Shown here: positions 8,465 to 16,182 of the stretch, piece by piece
Layout: each line of letters starts with the position of its first letter
How positions within the stretch are numbered: position 1 is the stretch's first letter
Source of the DNA: Streptomyces sp. NBC_00390
GTDB taxonomy: Bacteria; Actinomycetota; Actinomycetes; Streptomycetales; Streptomycetaceae
Assembly (NCBI RefSeq): GCF_036057275.1
Contig: NZ_CP107945.1
Location: forward strand, 8,060,001-8,124,000
Direction of reading: 5' to 3'
Length of the DNA stretch: 64,000 nt
Position numbers and translations under genes: made by a program
Notes under the pieces: model-generated
Told to the model about the DNA's origin: nothing
Seen by the model: only the letters and a program-made list of their open reading frames with translations
Databases searched by the model: none

Positions 8465-9093
8465 GCGGCGCCCCTCTCGGCATCTGCCGGCACGAACCGG
8501 ACCCGCGTGCCGGGTGCCAGCAATGCCGCCGGGCGGCGGTTCGTGTCCCACACGTTCACGGACGTCGTGCCGATCAGCTGCCAGCCACCCGGCGAGGAAC
8601 GGGGGTAGATACCGGTGCAGTTGCTCGCGACGGCCACGGATCCTGCCGGAACCGACGTGCGCGGCGCAGAGCGACGCGGCACGTGGTACCTCTCGTCGAG
8701 CCCTGTCATGTAGGCGAATCCGGGGGCGAATCCCGAGAACGCGACCCGGTGTTCGACGCTGCTGTGTACGCGCGCCACCTCGTCCTTCCCCACCCCCCAC
8801 AACTCGGCGACCACGGCGAGGTCTTCGCCGTCGTAGTGCACGGGGATCTCCACGAGCGGGCCGCTGTGGGCCGCCAGGGGCGGCACCGACCAGCGCTGCA
8901 GAGTCGTCTTCAGGCCCGGCAGGTCGGACACCCCGTACAGCAGAACGGTTGTTGCCCCGGGAACGATGTCGCGGACGGCCGCCAGTGGGCCTTCGCCGCG
9001 GCGGCGCACGATCTCGGCATGCCAGGCCTGAGCCTCCTGCGGGCCGTCCAGGTCGAGGAGCAGCGAGTCCTCGCCCACCGGCAGAAGCCTCAT
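8461..9093 (-). CDS. pxpB: 5-oxoprolinase subunit B
   Basis: A 210-residue protein of the KipI/PxpB family, an allophanate-hydrolase-subunit-1-like fold that supplies part of the kinase site of 5-oxoprolinase. It begins MRLLPVGEDSLLLDLDG and carries the conserved EIPVHYDGEDLAVVAELWG, VAFSGFAPGFAYMTGL and PAGSVAVASNCTGIYPRSSP blocks. Its ATG overlaps the TGA of pxpA (ATGA), and its own stop overlaps the pxpC start, so all three genes are translationally coupled. Length matches the family. Confidence 0.93.
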   Translation of the reverse strand: MRLLPVGEDSLLLDLDGPQEAQAWHAEIVRRRGEGPLAAVRDIVPGATTVLLYGVSDLPGLKTTLQRWSVPPLAAHSGPLVEIPVHYDGEDLAVVAELWGVGKDEVARVHSSVEHRVAFSGFAPGFAYMTGLDERYHVPRRSAPRTSVPAGSVAVASNCTGIYPRSSPGGWQLIGTTSVNVWDTNRRPAALLAPGTRVRFVPADAERGAA

Positions 9094-9854
9094 GCGAATG
9101 CCTCCAGCGTGATGCCGGCCGCCTCCAGCCCGGCCCGGACCCGCCGGGCGAGCGCGACCGCTCCGGGGGTGTCCCCGTGGAGGCACAGCGATCGCGCCCG
9201 TACGTGCACCGCCTCGCCGTCCGGGGTCGTGGTGCGGCCGTCGCGCGCGAGGGTGAGCGCCCGTTCGGCGACCTGACCGGGGTCGGTGATCACCGCGCCC
9301 GGCGTTCCCCGCGGGACCAGGGTCCCTGCTGCCGTGTAGGCACGGTCGACGAACGCCTCGCCGATCACTCCGAGGCCCGCCTTGCCGGCCTCCTCGTGCA
9401 TGACCGACCCGGGCAGGCACAGCACCGGCAGTGCGGGATCGGCGAGCCTGGTGCCCGCGGCCACGGCAGCGGCCTGCACCGGGTCGGCGACCACGCGGTT
9501 GTACAGGGCGCCGTGCGGCTTGACGTAGGCCACCTTCACCCCGGCGGCCCGGGCGAACACCTCGAGCGCACCGATCTGGTAGGTGATCTCGTCGGCCAGC
9601 TCGTCGGCGGGGACGTCCATGGCACGCCGCCCGAAACCCGCCAGGTCCCGGTAGGAAACCTGTGCTCCGATCCGCACACCGCGCTCGGCGGCGATGTCGC
9701 AGACCTTGCGCATGATGCTGGGATCGCCCGCGTGGAACCCGCAGGCGACGTTGGCGCTGGTGACCACCGACAGCATGGCCTCGTCGTCGGTGAGGGCCCA
9801 CCGTCCGTAGCCCTCTGCGAGATCGGCGTTGAGATCGATCACCATGTCGTTCAT
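9090..9854 (-). CDS. pxpA: 5-oxoprolinase subunit A (LamB/YcsF family)
   Basis: A 254-residue LamB/YcsF-family protein, the hydrolytic subunit of 5-oxoprolinase. Conserved family blocks are IDLNADLAEGYGRW, SVVTSANVACGFHAGDPS, VRIGAQVSYRDLAGFGRR and YVKPHGALYNRVV, ending with LCLHGDTPGAV. It is the first gene of the pxpABC operon. A GntR-type operator candidate (9952-9965) sits about 100 bp upstream, in the gap before the regulator gene, so repression by that GntR protein is likely. Confidence 0.94.
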   Translation of the reverse strand: MNDMVIDLNADLAEGYGRWALTDDEAMLSVVTSANVACGFHAGDPSIMRKVCDIAAERGVRIGAQVSYRDLAGFGRRAMDVPADELADEITYQIGALEVFARAAGVKVAYVKPHGALYNRVVADPVQAAAVAAGTRLADPALPVLCLPGSVMHEEAGKAGLGVIGEAFVDRAYTAAGTLVPRGTPGAVITDPGQVAERALTLARDGRTTTPDGEAVHVRARSLCLHGDTPGAVALARRVRAGLEAAGITLEAFA

Positions 9855-9949
9855 CGCTGCTGCGGTCTCCTAGGGCGAATTGCCTGCCGCCTGTCGATGC
9901 AAGGCGTAGGTGCATGGCCGACGGCTCACGGCGGGGCCATCAACGTAGG

Positions 9950-9966
9950 GGATTGTTGAACGATTC
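9950..9966. promoter_or_regulatory. Candidate GntR/FCD operator upstream of pxpA
   Basis: The sequence GGATTGTTGAACGATTC contains ATTGTTGAACGAT, a dyad of the TTGTTnAAC type used by FadR/FCD-class GntR proteins. The same core occurs upstream of the GntR gene itself (10845-10858). Both copies are also preceded by GTAGG. The pairing of two sites with one local FCD regulator supports an operator role, which is inferred. Confidence 0.6.
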
Positions 9967-10022
9967 GACAAGGGTGCCGCGGGAGTCAGGCCGCGGGAAT
10001 CCAGGAGCGGGCCGCGCTGTCC

Positions 10023-10763
10023 CTACCCGGCCTCCCGGCGCGGTCCCCGGCACTGACCGGTCGCGATGTGCGTCGCGATGTGCTCGGAGTACCGGCCCAC
10101 GAGCTGCTTCTCGGCGTCGTCGAGGTAGGCGGCGAGCAGCAGCTCCGCCTTCACCGTGTCGGCCGCCTTCAGGGCGGCGAGGATCTCCCGGTTGCGCGCC
10201 AGGTAGGGCTCGTGGAAGTCCCGCGCGTCGTCCATCGCGTGGAAGACCAGGCGCAGCTCGGCGAGGATGCCCAGCATCAGCTCGTTCAGGCGGGTGCTCT
10301 TGGCGAGGGTCACCACCGCGTGGTGGAAGCGGATGTCCGCGGTGGCCAGGCCGCGCCCGTCCCCGTCCTGCGCGGCCCGCTCTCCCTCGGTGACGGCCGC
10401 TTCGGCCTTGGCCAGGTCGTACGGAGGCATGCCCAGGTGGCGGACGGCAGCGCGTTCGATGATGTGGCGCACCCGGTAGATGTCGGTGACGTCCTCGGCG
10501 GTGAGGACACGCACGAAGACACCGCGATTGAGCTCATGCACCAGCAGCCGCTCGTGGGTGAGAAGCCGGAACGCCTCACGGAGGGTGTTGCGCGAGACCC
10601 CGAGAGCGGTCCCGATGGCGTCCTCGGAGAGCTTGCTGCCCGGCGGCAGGTACCCTTCGCTGATGCGTTCGCGCAGGATGTCCGCGACCCGGTCGGCGGT
10701 ACTGAACCGGCCCAGGCGCGCGCGATCACCCGCCAGAACGGCCGGATCGACCTCGGTGGCCAT
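10023..10763 (-). CDS. GntR family regulator, FCD (FadR-like) subfamily
   Basis: A 246-residue regulator with an N-terminal winged helix (STADRVADILRERISEGYLP, GTALGVSRNTLREAFRLL) and a C-terminal all-helical FCD ligand domain (DIYRVRHIIERAAVRHLG, DIRFHHAVVTLAKSTRLNEL, in which D, H and H residues usually bind metal or acid ligand). The frame is open a further 400 bases upstream; ATG at 10763 (MATEVDPAVLAG) fits the domain start. It lies directly upstream of pxpABC on the same strand, and both gaps carry the same operator-like motif, so it probably senses pyroglutamate, glutamate or a related acid and controls itself and pxpABC. Confidence 0.92.
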   Translation of the reverse strand: MATEVDPAVLAGDRARLGRFSTADRVADILRERISEGYLPPGSKLSEDAIGTALGVSRNTLREAFRLLTHERLLVHELNRGVFVRVLTAEDVTDIYRVRHIIERAAVRHLGMPPYDLAKAEAAVTEGERAAQDGDGRGLATADIRFHHAVVTLAKSTRLNELMLGILAELRLVFHAMDDARDFHEPYLARNREILAALKAADTVKAELLLAAYLDDAEKQLVGRYSEHIATHIATGQCRGPRREAG

Positions 10764-10842
10764 GCCCACGCCCCTTGCTTCCGGGATGTTCCCGGAAGCA
10801 GTCAAGCGAACAGCAGGGGAGGAATCAACCTCACCGTCTGTA

Positions 10843-10860
10843 GGATTGTTCAACGTTCCT
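10843..10860. promoter_or_regulatory. Candidate GntR/FCD operator upstream of gntR
   Basis: The sequence GGATTGTTCAACGTTCCT shares GATTGTTsAACGwT with the site upstream of pxpA and is likewise preceded by GTAG. It lies about 80 bp before the ATG of the GntR gene, consistent with autoregulation. Confidence 0.6.
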
Positions 10861-11012
10861 GGTGCCGTAAAGACAGGCGATCTTCCCTGTCGGATCGAAC
10901 TGCTGGTCAGCCCGGCGCTGTGAGGAACCCCCCGACTGCCGGTCTCTCTCTGGTACGAGGCCGTGCCTGCGTGTAGCGTCGCCCATAGATGTCGTGGTTC
11001 GCAGTACCCCGG

Positions 11013-11030
11013 CCCGCGCTGTGGCGCGGG
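11013..11030 (+). promoter_or_regulatory. Hairpin in the putative 5' leader of the cold-shock mRNA
   Basis: CCCGCGC and GCGCGGG form a perfect seven-base stem around a TGTG loop, followed by CGCTTTGCTG. It is 89 bp upstream of the cold-shock ATG. A structured leader is common for csp mRNAs and may tune translation with temperature. It could also be a terminator for something upstream, but nothing on this strand ends there. Confidence 0.4.
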
Positions 11031-11118
11031 CGCTTTGCTGTGCAGTGCCTGAGAACCAGGGCGATCACCTCCGGACCCCGCGCGGTGCGGGATCCGACAG
11101 CGACTGAGAGGCACCAGC

Positions 11119-11322
11119 ATGGCCAGCGGTACCGTCAAGTGGTTCAACTCCGAAAAGGGCTTCGGCTTCATCGCGCAGGACGGCGGCGGCCCCGACGTCT
11201 TCGCCCACTACTCCAACATCAACGCGCAGGGCTTCCGTGAGCTCCAGGAAGGCCAGGCCGTCACCTTCGACATCACCCAGGGCCAGAAGGGCCCCCAGGC
11301 GGAGAACATCACCCCTGCCTGA
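11119..11322 (+). CDS. Cold-shock protein (CspA family)
   Basis: A 67-residue single cold-shock domain protein that binds single-stranded RNA and DNA. RNP1 (KGFGFIAQ) and RNP2 (DVFAHYS) are both intact, and the start MASGTVKWFNSEKGFGF is textbook. Length matches the family exactly. A GAGAGG site precedes ATG by seven bases. It has its own transcription unit, ending at a strong hairpin at 11337. It is probably an RNA chaperone; Streptomyces carry many paralogues, so a specific symbol is not assigned. Confidence 0.97.
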   Translation: MASGTVKWFNSEKGFGFIAQDGGGPDVFAHYSNINAQGFRELQEGQAVTFDITQGQKGPQAENITPA

Positions 11323-11336
11323 TCCAGCACGTCACT

Positions 11337-11381
11337 CCAGGGGCCCCCGGGACGCGCACAGCGCTCTCCGGGGGCCCCTGG
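11337..11381 (+). terminator. Strong intrinsic-type hairpin after the cold-shock gene
   Basis: CCAGGGGCCCCCGG (11337-11350) pairs perfectly with CCGGGGGCCCCTGG (11368-11381) across a 17-base loop. It starts 15 bases after the cold-shock stop codon and lacks a U-run, as usual in Streptomyces. Confidence 0.85.
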
Positions 11382-11470
11382 CCTGTGGCGGCGCGGGTGC
11401 CGGGGTACGCGCGCGTGGAGTGGGACCGGCAGCGCAGAATGGCCTGACACAGCGCACACGAGGAGCCCGA

Positions 11471-11800
11471 ATGATCTTCATCACCGCCAGGTTCACGGTC
11501 CGCCCCGAGTTCGCCGACCGGTGGCCGGAGATCGCCGCCGATTTCACCGCCGCGTCACGCGCTGAACCCGGCTGCCTGTGGTTCAACTGGTCCCGGGACG
11601 TCGAGGACCCGGCACAGTACGTCCTGGTCGAGGCGTTCCGCGACGACGAGGCCGGCGCTGCTCACGTACAGTCCGAGCACTTCAAGGCCGCACAGCAGAC
11701 CCTGCCGCGCCACCTGGCCGAGACACCCCGGATCGTGAACATGACGGTCCCGCAGGACGACTGGTCACTGCTGGGCGAGATGGCTGTCGACGGACGTTGA
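11471..11800 (+). CDS. Antibiotic biosynthesis monooxygenase (ABM)-domain protein
   Basis: A 109-residue dimeric alpha-beta barrel protein of the ABM/YgiN type. It begins MIFITARFTVRPEFADRWPE and has the usual blocks SRAEPGCLWFNWSRDVEDP and YVLVEAFRDDEAGAAHVQSE, with HFKAAQQTLPRHL later. ATG at 11471 has an AGGAG site in front. Family members are cofactor-free quinol or polyketide monooxygenases, or heme-handling proteins. Nothing next to it names a substrate, so quinol oxidation is only a default guess. Confidence 0.85.
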   Translation: MIFITARFTVRPEFADRWPEIAADFTAASRAEPGCLWFNWSRDVEDPAQYVLVEAFRDDEAGAAHVQSEHFKAAQQTLPRHLAETPRIVNMTVPQDDWSLLGEMAVDGR

Positions 11801-11909
11801 CCCGTCGATTCCCCGGCGGATCCGATCGACGCCCCTGACGGGCGAGGCGCCGCGACGGCGCTGATGCTCCCCGCAGCCCTCAGCGCCGGATCGGTGACAG
11901 GGGCGCCCG

Positions 11910-14309
11910 CTACGCGGAGTCGGACGCCGGAGGCTGGAAGTGCCGGTCGTACTCATGGACCGCCGACTCGAGGACCTGCGGCAGGATCTGTCCGAAGGCC
12001 TTCATGCCGGGCACGCCTCTCGCGGCTGCTCGGCAAACGGCCCGGCCCTGGCGCATGTAGCGCGGCATGGTGCGCTCGAACCGGTCGGCCAGTTCGGCCT
12101 CGGAGGTGCGGCTCTGGAGATCGTTGCGGTTCCAGGGGACGATGACGGTGACCCAGGAGCGCGGTGTCGCGTCATAGGCGGCGAGACGCCGGCGTACGTC
12201 GTCGTCCTCCAGCGCCCAGCGATCGACCAGGAGGATCTCGGGCTGCGGTGGAGGCACGCTGGACGGTGTCGCGGGCACGAAGGATGACACGGTGGCACGG
12301 TAGTTGAGCGAGCGCACGAGATCGTGTGCCACGGAGGCGAGCGGCCGGACGAAGCCGGGGTGGAAGGGGTTCCAGTCCTTCGGCTGCCCGCCGTAGTAGT
12401 CGGGGGAGCGGCCGTCGGGCAGATGGTGGCGGGTGGGCGCGGCGACGGTCAGACGGACATCACGTGGTGGCAGGCCGGGCTGCCGGAAGGAACTGGGCGC
12501 GGTGCGGTGGTCGATCGGTTCGCCGGGACCGATGCGGGTGGCCTCGGCGACACCGACGATGCGTTTGGCCAGTTCATAGACGGCGGCCTCGTACTCCTCG
12601 GCGAATATCCGAAGCTTGATCAGCTCGTAGAAGCCCCCGGTCGCGGAACGGTCGCCAAGGGCAGTGCGGTGATCGAACGCCATGTGCCGGGCGACTTCGG
12701 GCAGTTGATCCGGCGGGGTCGGCACCCACATGGCGGGCACGACCGCCTCGGCCGGGCGGTCGCTCCTTGCGTGGTGGTAGACGGAGCGCTGGGCGAAGGC
12801 ATACCACTCCTTGCCGCACATCTCGCTCGCGAAGTAGCGAGGGGAGATCAGGGGCACGAACACCTGGGAGGTGGCCAGGGCTTCACTGAGCTGTTCGGAC
12901 CAGCCTTCCCCTGAACGCAGTTCGCGGTCCATGAACCCCGCAGAGGCACCGGCCGGCAGATCGGTCATGGCCATCACATGACCGCACAGATCACGGAACA
13001 ACCGCTCCACCCATATGTCCGGATCGGGTCCGCTCGGCCCGTAGCTCGGCGTGTGCGCGTAGCTCAGATAGAAGTACGGCCGGTACGCGACCGCTCGGGG
13101 ACGTGACCCGCCCCGGAACAACTTCTCCCGGTCCGGATCCGGTCCGGTCTGCCGTGGAGGATGCGCGCCACCGGCAGGGCCGGTGGCGGACGGCCGGTCC
13201 TCCGCGGAGCTGTCATCCTGTGCCGTTTCCTGTGCAGCGGTGTTGTTCGCGGTTGTTCGGAACAACTCCTCCGCACCTTGTGTCCCGGACAGGGAAGTGC
13301 TGTCCGCCGGCTGCGCCACCTGAGGCCCGACCTCTTGGGGAACGACCTGCCCGGGCACCACTTTCACCCCGGCGGGGGCGACTCCCACATCTGGCGGTGC
13401 GAGGGTCAGTCCCATCTCCTCCGCGGCTTCCTGAACGGAGTCGTGCTCGCGGTCCAGTACGGAGCGCACCTTCTCCAACGTCTCGTCGACAGCGTCGAGC
13501 GCTGCGTCCTCCAACGTCGGATCGGCCAGGACCGGAGCGGGCGGATCCACGGTGTCGGCTTCCGGTGCCTGGCGCGGGGAAGCGCCGCCGGCCTTCAGGT
13601 GCCGGAGCTCGGACTCCAGCTGTTCGATACGGCGAGCCGCGTGATCCGCGACGGCTTGCGCCGTCTGCCGGTCCCGTTCGGCGCGGGCCAGTTGCCCTTG
13701 GAGCTCGAGCTCCTGGCTCTTGGCCCGCTGCACCGCCTGACGAAGGCCGACGAGTTCACGGGGAGCCACGGCGGCTGAGGAGGCCTCCAGGGTCTCAAGG
13801 CGGCGCGTCAGCTCCAGGACCTTGGCCTGCGCCTGGCCCAGCATGCCGAACAGCACCGTCGCTATCTGCAACGCCTGCTGACGGCCGTGCTCACTTGCCT
13901 CGAAGTTGCGTCTGACCCGCGCCAGTTCCTCGAAGGCCTCCAGAGCCTGACGGCTGACTTTGAGCAGTTCGTCCGCCGCCTTGGACGGTGGCACAGGAGT
14001 AGGTGCCCGCTGAGACAGTTCCCACAGCTGTCTGGGACGGGCAAGTCGCTCCCCGGCCTCGTGGCCGGCCTCATCGGGGAAGCACACGTCCGCGACCGCT
14101 TCGACCAGGGCCCACGACAGGCCGTCTCCCGCAAGACACGTCCGTAATCGGCGCAGATCCGGAACCCGTCCATCCGTGAAGTGATCGACTGTCAACTTCG
14201 CCTGCAGTTCAGCCACGTTGATCTCCGCTGAGGCGAGCCAGCTTCTGAGTGCGTTGTGGCAAAGGGAGTCCCTGTTCGATGAGCAGGGGCTTCGTCGTGT
14301 GCGGGGCAT
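11910..14309 (-). CDS. TIR-domain protein of the FxsC type
   Basis: A 799-residue protein in four parts. Residues 15-80 resemble the short helical effector/HTH domain seen in actinobacterial conflict proteins (ALRSWLASAEINVAELQAKL, then a CLAGDGLSW block). Residues 110-240 are coiled coil. Residues 245-400 are acidic and proline-rich. A TIR-like domain begins near 408 (YRPYFYLSYAHTPSYG) with VFVPLISPRYF and CGKEWYAF, where E is the expected catalytic glutamate. The C-terminal 200 residues (PKDWNPFHP, SWVTVIVPWNRNDLQ) match my memory of FxsC. FxsC normally sits with the FxSxx-COOH peptide FxsA and a radical SAM enzyme; neither is here. Codon 55 is TTA (14145-14147), so expression may need bldA. 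No good ribosome site precedes ATG. Confidence 0.8.
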   Translation of the reverse strand: MPRTRRSPCSSNRDSLCHNALRSWLASAEINVAELQAKLTVDHFTDGRVPDLRRLRTCLAGDGLSWALVEAVADVCFPDEAGHEAGERLARPRQLWELSQRAPTPVPPSKAADELLKVSRQALEAFEELARVRRNFEASEHGRQQALQIATVLFGMLGQAQAKVLELTRRLETLEASSAAVAPRELVGLRQAVQRAKSQELELQGQLARAERDRQTAQAVADHAARRIEQLESELRHLKAGGASPRQAPEADTVDPPAPVLADPTLEDAALDAVDETLEKVRSVLDREHDSVQEAAEEMGLTLAPPDVGVAPAGVKVVPGQVVPQEVGPQVAQPADSTSLSGTQGAEELFRTTANNTAAQETAQDDSSAEDRPSATGPAGGAHPPRQTGPDPDREKLFRGGSRPRAVAYRPYFYLSYAHTPSYGPSGPDPDIWVERLFRDLCGHVMAMTDLPAGASAGFMDRELRSGEGWSEQLSEALATSQVFVPLISPRYFASEMCGKEWYAFAQRSVYHHARSDRPAEAVVPAMWVPTPPDQLPEVARHMAFDHRTALGDRSATGGFYELIKLRIFAEEYEAAVYELAKRIVGVAEATRIGPGEPIDHRTAPSSFRQPGLPPRDVRLTVAAPTRHHLPDGRSPDYYGGQPKDWNPFHPGFVRPLASVAHDLVRSLNYRATVSSFVPATPSSVPPPQPEILLVDRWALEDDDVRRRLAAYDATPRSWVTVIVPWNRNDLQSRTSEAELADRFERTMPRYMRQGRAVCRAAARGVPGMKAFGQILPQVLESAVHEYDRHFQPPASDSA

Positions 14310-14367
14310 GATCGCGGAGGGGTAGGGGCAGGCAGCGGACGGCTTGTTGTGGATCGAGGAGGGTGCG

Positions 14368-14934
14368 ATGCCGTCGGTGCTGGGGTTGATGGAACAGCGT
14401 GAGGCGCGGGCGAGGCAGGATCTGGAGTCCTGGACGGAGGTCCTGGAGCAGGCTCAGGCGGAGGTGGATGCCGCGCGGGAGCGGGTCGAGCGGGCCCGGG
14501 TGGGGCGTGAGGAGCTCGTGTCGGTGCTGGCCGGGGAGGGCGCGGTGAATACGCCGGTTTCCGTGCTGTCCGGTGGTGGGATGGCTGCTGCCGTGGGATC
14601 GGGCGGCCCCGGCGCGGGGCATGGCGAGCGGCCGCCGGTGTGGCGGTCGGGCATGGGCGAGGAGGTGCTCAGCGGCCTGTACCGGGAGGTGTTCGCCGCG
14701 GTGGTGGCTGCTTCGGGGCCGGTGAACGGGGTGGAGCTGACGCGGGCGGTGGGCCGGGAGGCGGAGATCAAGAACGAGGTGGAGAGGATCCGGCACCGTG
14801 CCTACGTGCTGGAGAAGCGGGGCTGGCTGGTGCGGGCGAAGGACGGACGGTTCATGCCCGTGCCCGCAGCAGTCGGGCGGGGCGTTTCTCCGGCCAGCGC
14901 GGAGCGTCTGCGGCCAGGCGCCGGGACAGCCTGA
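14368..14934 (+). pseudogene. Coiled-coil/winged-helix small gene, 3' end interrupted by an IS element
   Basis: The gene starts at ATG 14368 after a GAGGAGGG site. It encodes an N-terminal coiled coil (MPSVLGLMEQREARARQDLE), a Gly/Pro linker, and a C-terminal winged-helix-like region (VNGVELTRAVGREAEIKNEV, LEKRGWLVRAKDGRFMP). This family is very common in Streptomyces, often beside transposase genes; its function is unknown. The frame now runs into the IS5 element. Past the element, from the repeated TTCATGCCCG at 15866, the same frame continues as FMPATAPVPLSR and stops at 15903. The uninterrupted gene therefore probably ended there, and the IS replaced only its last dozen codons. The product may still work. 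Confidence 0.7.
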
Positions 14935-15682
14935 TCACGGCGGCCCACCACACCATCTGGGTGTGGTGGTCGGGGCGGCGTTCGTGGTCGCGGTTGAGGC
15001 GGCGTGAGCGGGCCAGCCAGCTCAGCGTGCGCTCCACGACCCACCTGCGGGCCAGGACGACGAATCCGCGTTGTCCGTCGGAGCGGCGCACGACCTCGGT
15101 CCGGACTCCGTGGCGGGCGAACGCCTTGGCCAGCGCCGGACCCTGGTAGGCACTGTCGACCCACACCAGTTTCAGCAGCCGGCCGGGCTGGTCCATGAAC
15201 GTCTCCAGTAGTGCGGGGGCGGCCTTGGAGTCGTGCACATCGGCCGTGGTCACGGTGACCTCCAGGAGCAGGCCCTCGGTGTCGGTCAGGATGTGACGCT
15301 TGCGGCCGTCACGTGACTTGCCGCCGTCGTATCCGCGGCTGTCCTCGCCGACGGTCTCGGAGGCGTCCACCGACTGACTGTCGATGATTCCCGCACTGGG
15401 CTCGGCGTTGCGGCCCGAGCGTTCCCTCGCCGAACGTCGCAGGCGTTCGTGCAGTTCACGCACGTAGCCGTAGGACCGCCAGCGGCGGAAGAAGTCGTAG
15501 ACCGCCCGCCAGTACGGGAAGTCGACCGGCATGGCCGTCCACTTCACGCCGTTGTCGACCAGGTAGCGCACCGCGTCGAGTATCTCGCGGTGGCAGTACG
15601 CCTCCGGACGCCCGCCCCGCTTCAGCAGCCAGGCCGGAACCGGCATCGCCGAGCGGACCTCGGCCCACTCCGCATCCGTCAT
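14852..15682 (-). CDS. IS5-family transposase
   Basis: A DDE transposase of the IS5 family, 276 residues from ATG 15682. Motifs are YPSDMTDAEWAEV just around the start, then IIDSQSVDAS (first D), GRKRHILTDTEGLLLEV, VWVDSAYQGPA (second D) and RWVVERTLSWLARSRRLNRD (catalytic E). The frame is open up to a TTG at 15853, and homologues may start somewhat upstream of 15682. The stop codon TGA lies inside the left flanking direct repeat, so it may be supplied by target DNA. The catalytic residues are intact. Confidence 0.9.
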   Translation of the reverse strand: MTDAEWAEVRSAMPVPAWLLKRGGRPEAYCHREILDAVRYLVDNGVKWTAMPVDFPYWRAVYDFFRRWRSYGYVRELHERLRRSARERSGRNAEPSAGIIDSQSVDASETVGEDSRGYDGGKSRDGRKRHILTDTEGLLLEVTVTTADVHDSKAAPALLETFMDQPGRLLKLVWVDSAYQGPALAKAFARHGVRTEVVRRSDGQRGFVVLARRWVVERTLSWLARSRRLNRDHERRPDHHTQMVWWAAVIRLSRRLAADAPRWPEKRPARLLRARA

Positions 15683-15865
15683 GTCACTGGGATAGCAGCC
15701 TGCCCGCAGCCCCGGAGCGATCGAACCGAACCGGTGCACGTAGCAGTCACACGCAGGGGTGACCGCGGTGGACGCAGGCACAGTGGTACTGCTCAACTGA
15801 TCGGGCAACGGGCTTCCTTGGTCGTGCTGGTGTCGTAACCGCGTCACTACCAAGGGGCCCGTTCT
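14857..15865. mobile_element. IS5-family insertion sequence, about 1.0 kb
   Basis: The element carries one transposase gene. It is bracketed by the 10-bp direct repeat TTCATGCCCG at 14851-14860 and 15866-15875. The right end reads inward GAACGGGCCCCTTGGTAGTG; the left end gives only an imperfect inverted match (about GTGCCCGCAGCAGTC). The exact ends within the repeat cannot be fixed by eye. Ten bases exceeds the usual 2-4 bp IS5 duplication, so part of the repeat may belong to the element. Confidence 0.65.
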
Positions 15866-15866
15866 T

Positions 15867-16027
15867 TCATGCCCGCGACCGCACCCGTACCTCTGTCCAG
15901 ATGATCACCCGCGCCGCACGCCTCGAACGAAATCCGGTTAGCCACAACGCACTGAGGATGCCGACCAGTTCATTGATCTCGGCACACGAGCCACGCGGCG
16001 CTCCCCATGGGCGACCAGGACGCGTCA
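15867..16027 (-). pseudogene. 5' remnant of a helix-turn-helix gene
   Basis: From ATG 16027, preceded by an excellent GGGGGGAGGG site, the frame encodes MTRPGRPWGAPRGSCAEINE, then LVGILSALWLTGFRSRRAAR. The segment around AEINELVGIL matches the start of a common Streptomyces HTH/ATPase regulator family that is usually divergent from a small membrane protein like the one at 16183. After about 25 residues the similarity ends and the frame stops near the IS element. It is best read as a truncated gene whose promoter region survives. Confidence 0.4.
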
Positions 16028-16055
16028 TCTGCCCTCCCCCCGTAACAGTCCCCGT

Positions 16056-16091
16056 TTGTTCCGGGGACAACTCTCCTTCTCCCCGGAACAA
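16056..16091. promoter_or_regulatory. 11-bp inverted repeat between divergent genes
   Basis: TTGTTCCGGGG (16056-16066) and CCCCGGAACAA (16081-16091) are perfect inverted copies 14 bp apart. They lie between the start of the HTH remnant (16027, leftward) and the small membrane protein (16183, rightward). This is the place for an operator controlling both directions. Confidence 0.5.
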
Positions 16092-16182
16092 CATCCAACC
16101 CCTCGACCGGTCACCTCAAGGGACAGATCGTGAAGTTGACCCCGGCTCGTCTCCGGGCGCCCTACGTCTCCAGGCGGCATTC

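Larger units (their letters stand above)
10764..11118. other. Intergenic leader region between gntR and the cold-shock gene
   Basis: This 355-bp gap separates two divergent genes. It holds the GntR operator candidate at 10843-10860 and, nearer the cold-shock gene, two hairpins: CCCGCGC-TGTG-GCGCGGG (11013-11030) and a weaker one at 11073-11094. The rest shows no convincing reading frame. The hairpins lie where the 5' untranslated leader of the cold-shock mRNA would be. Confidence 0.5.

Noticed and set aside
13113..13123. A copy of TTGTTCCGGGG inside the FxsC-type gene
   Set aside because: It encodes KLFRG in frame and lacks an inverted partner, so it is probably chance.
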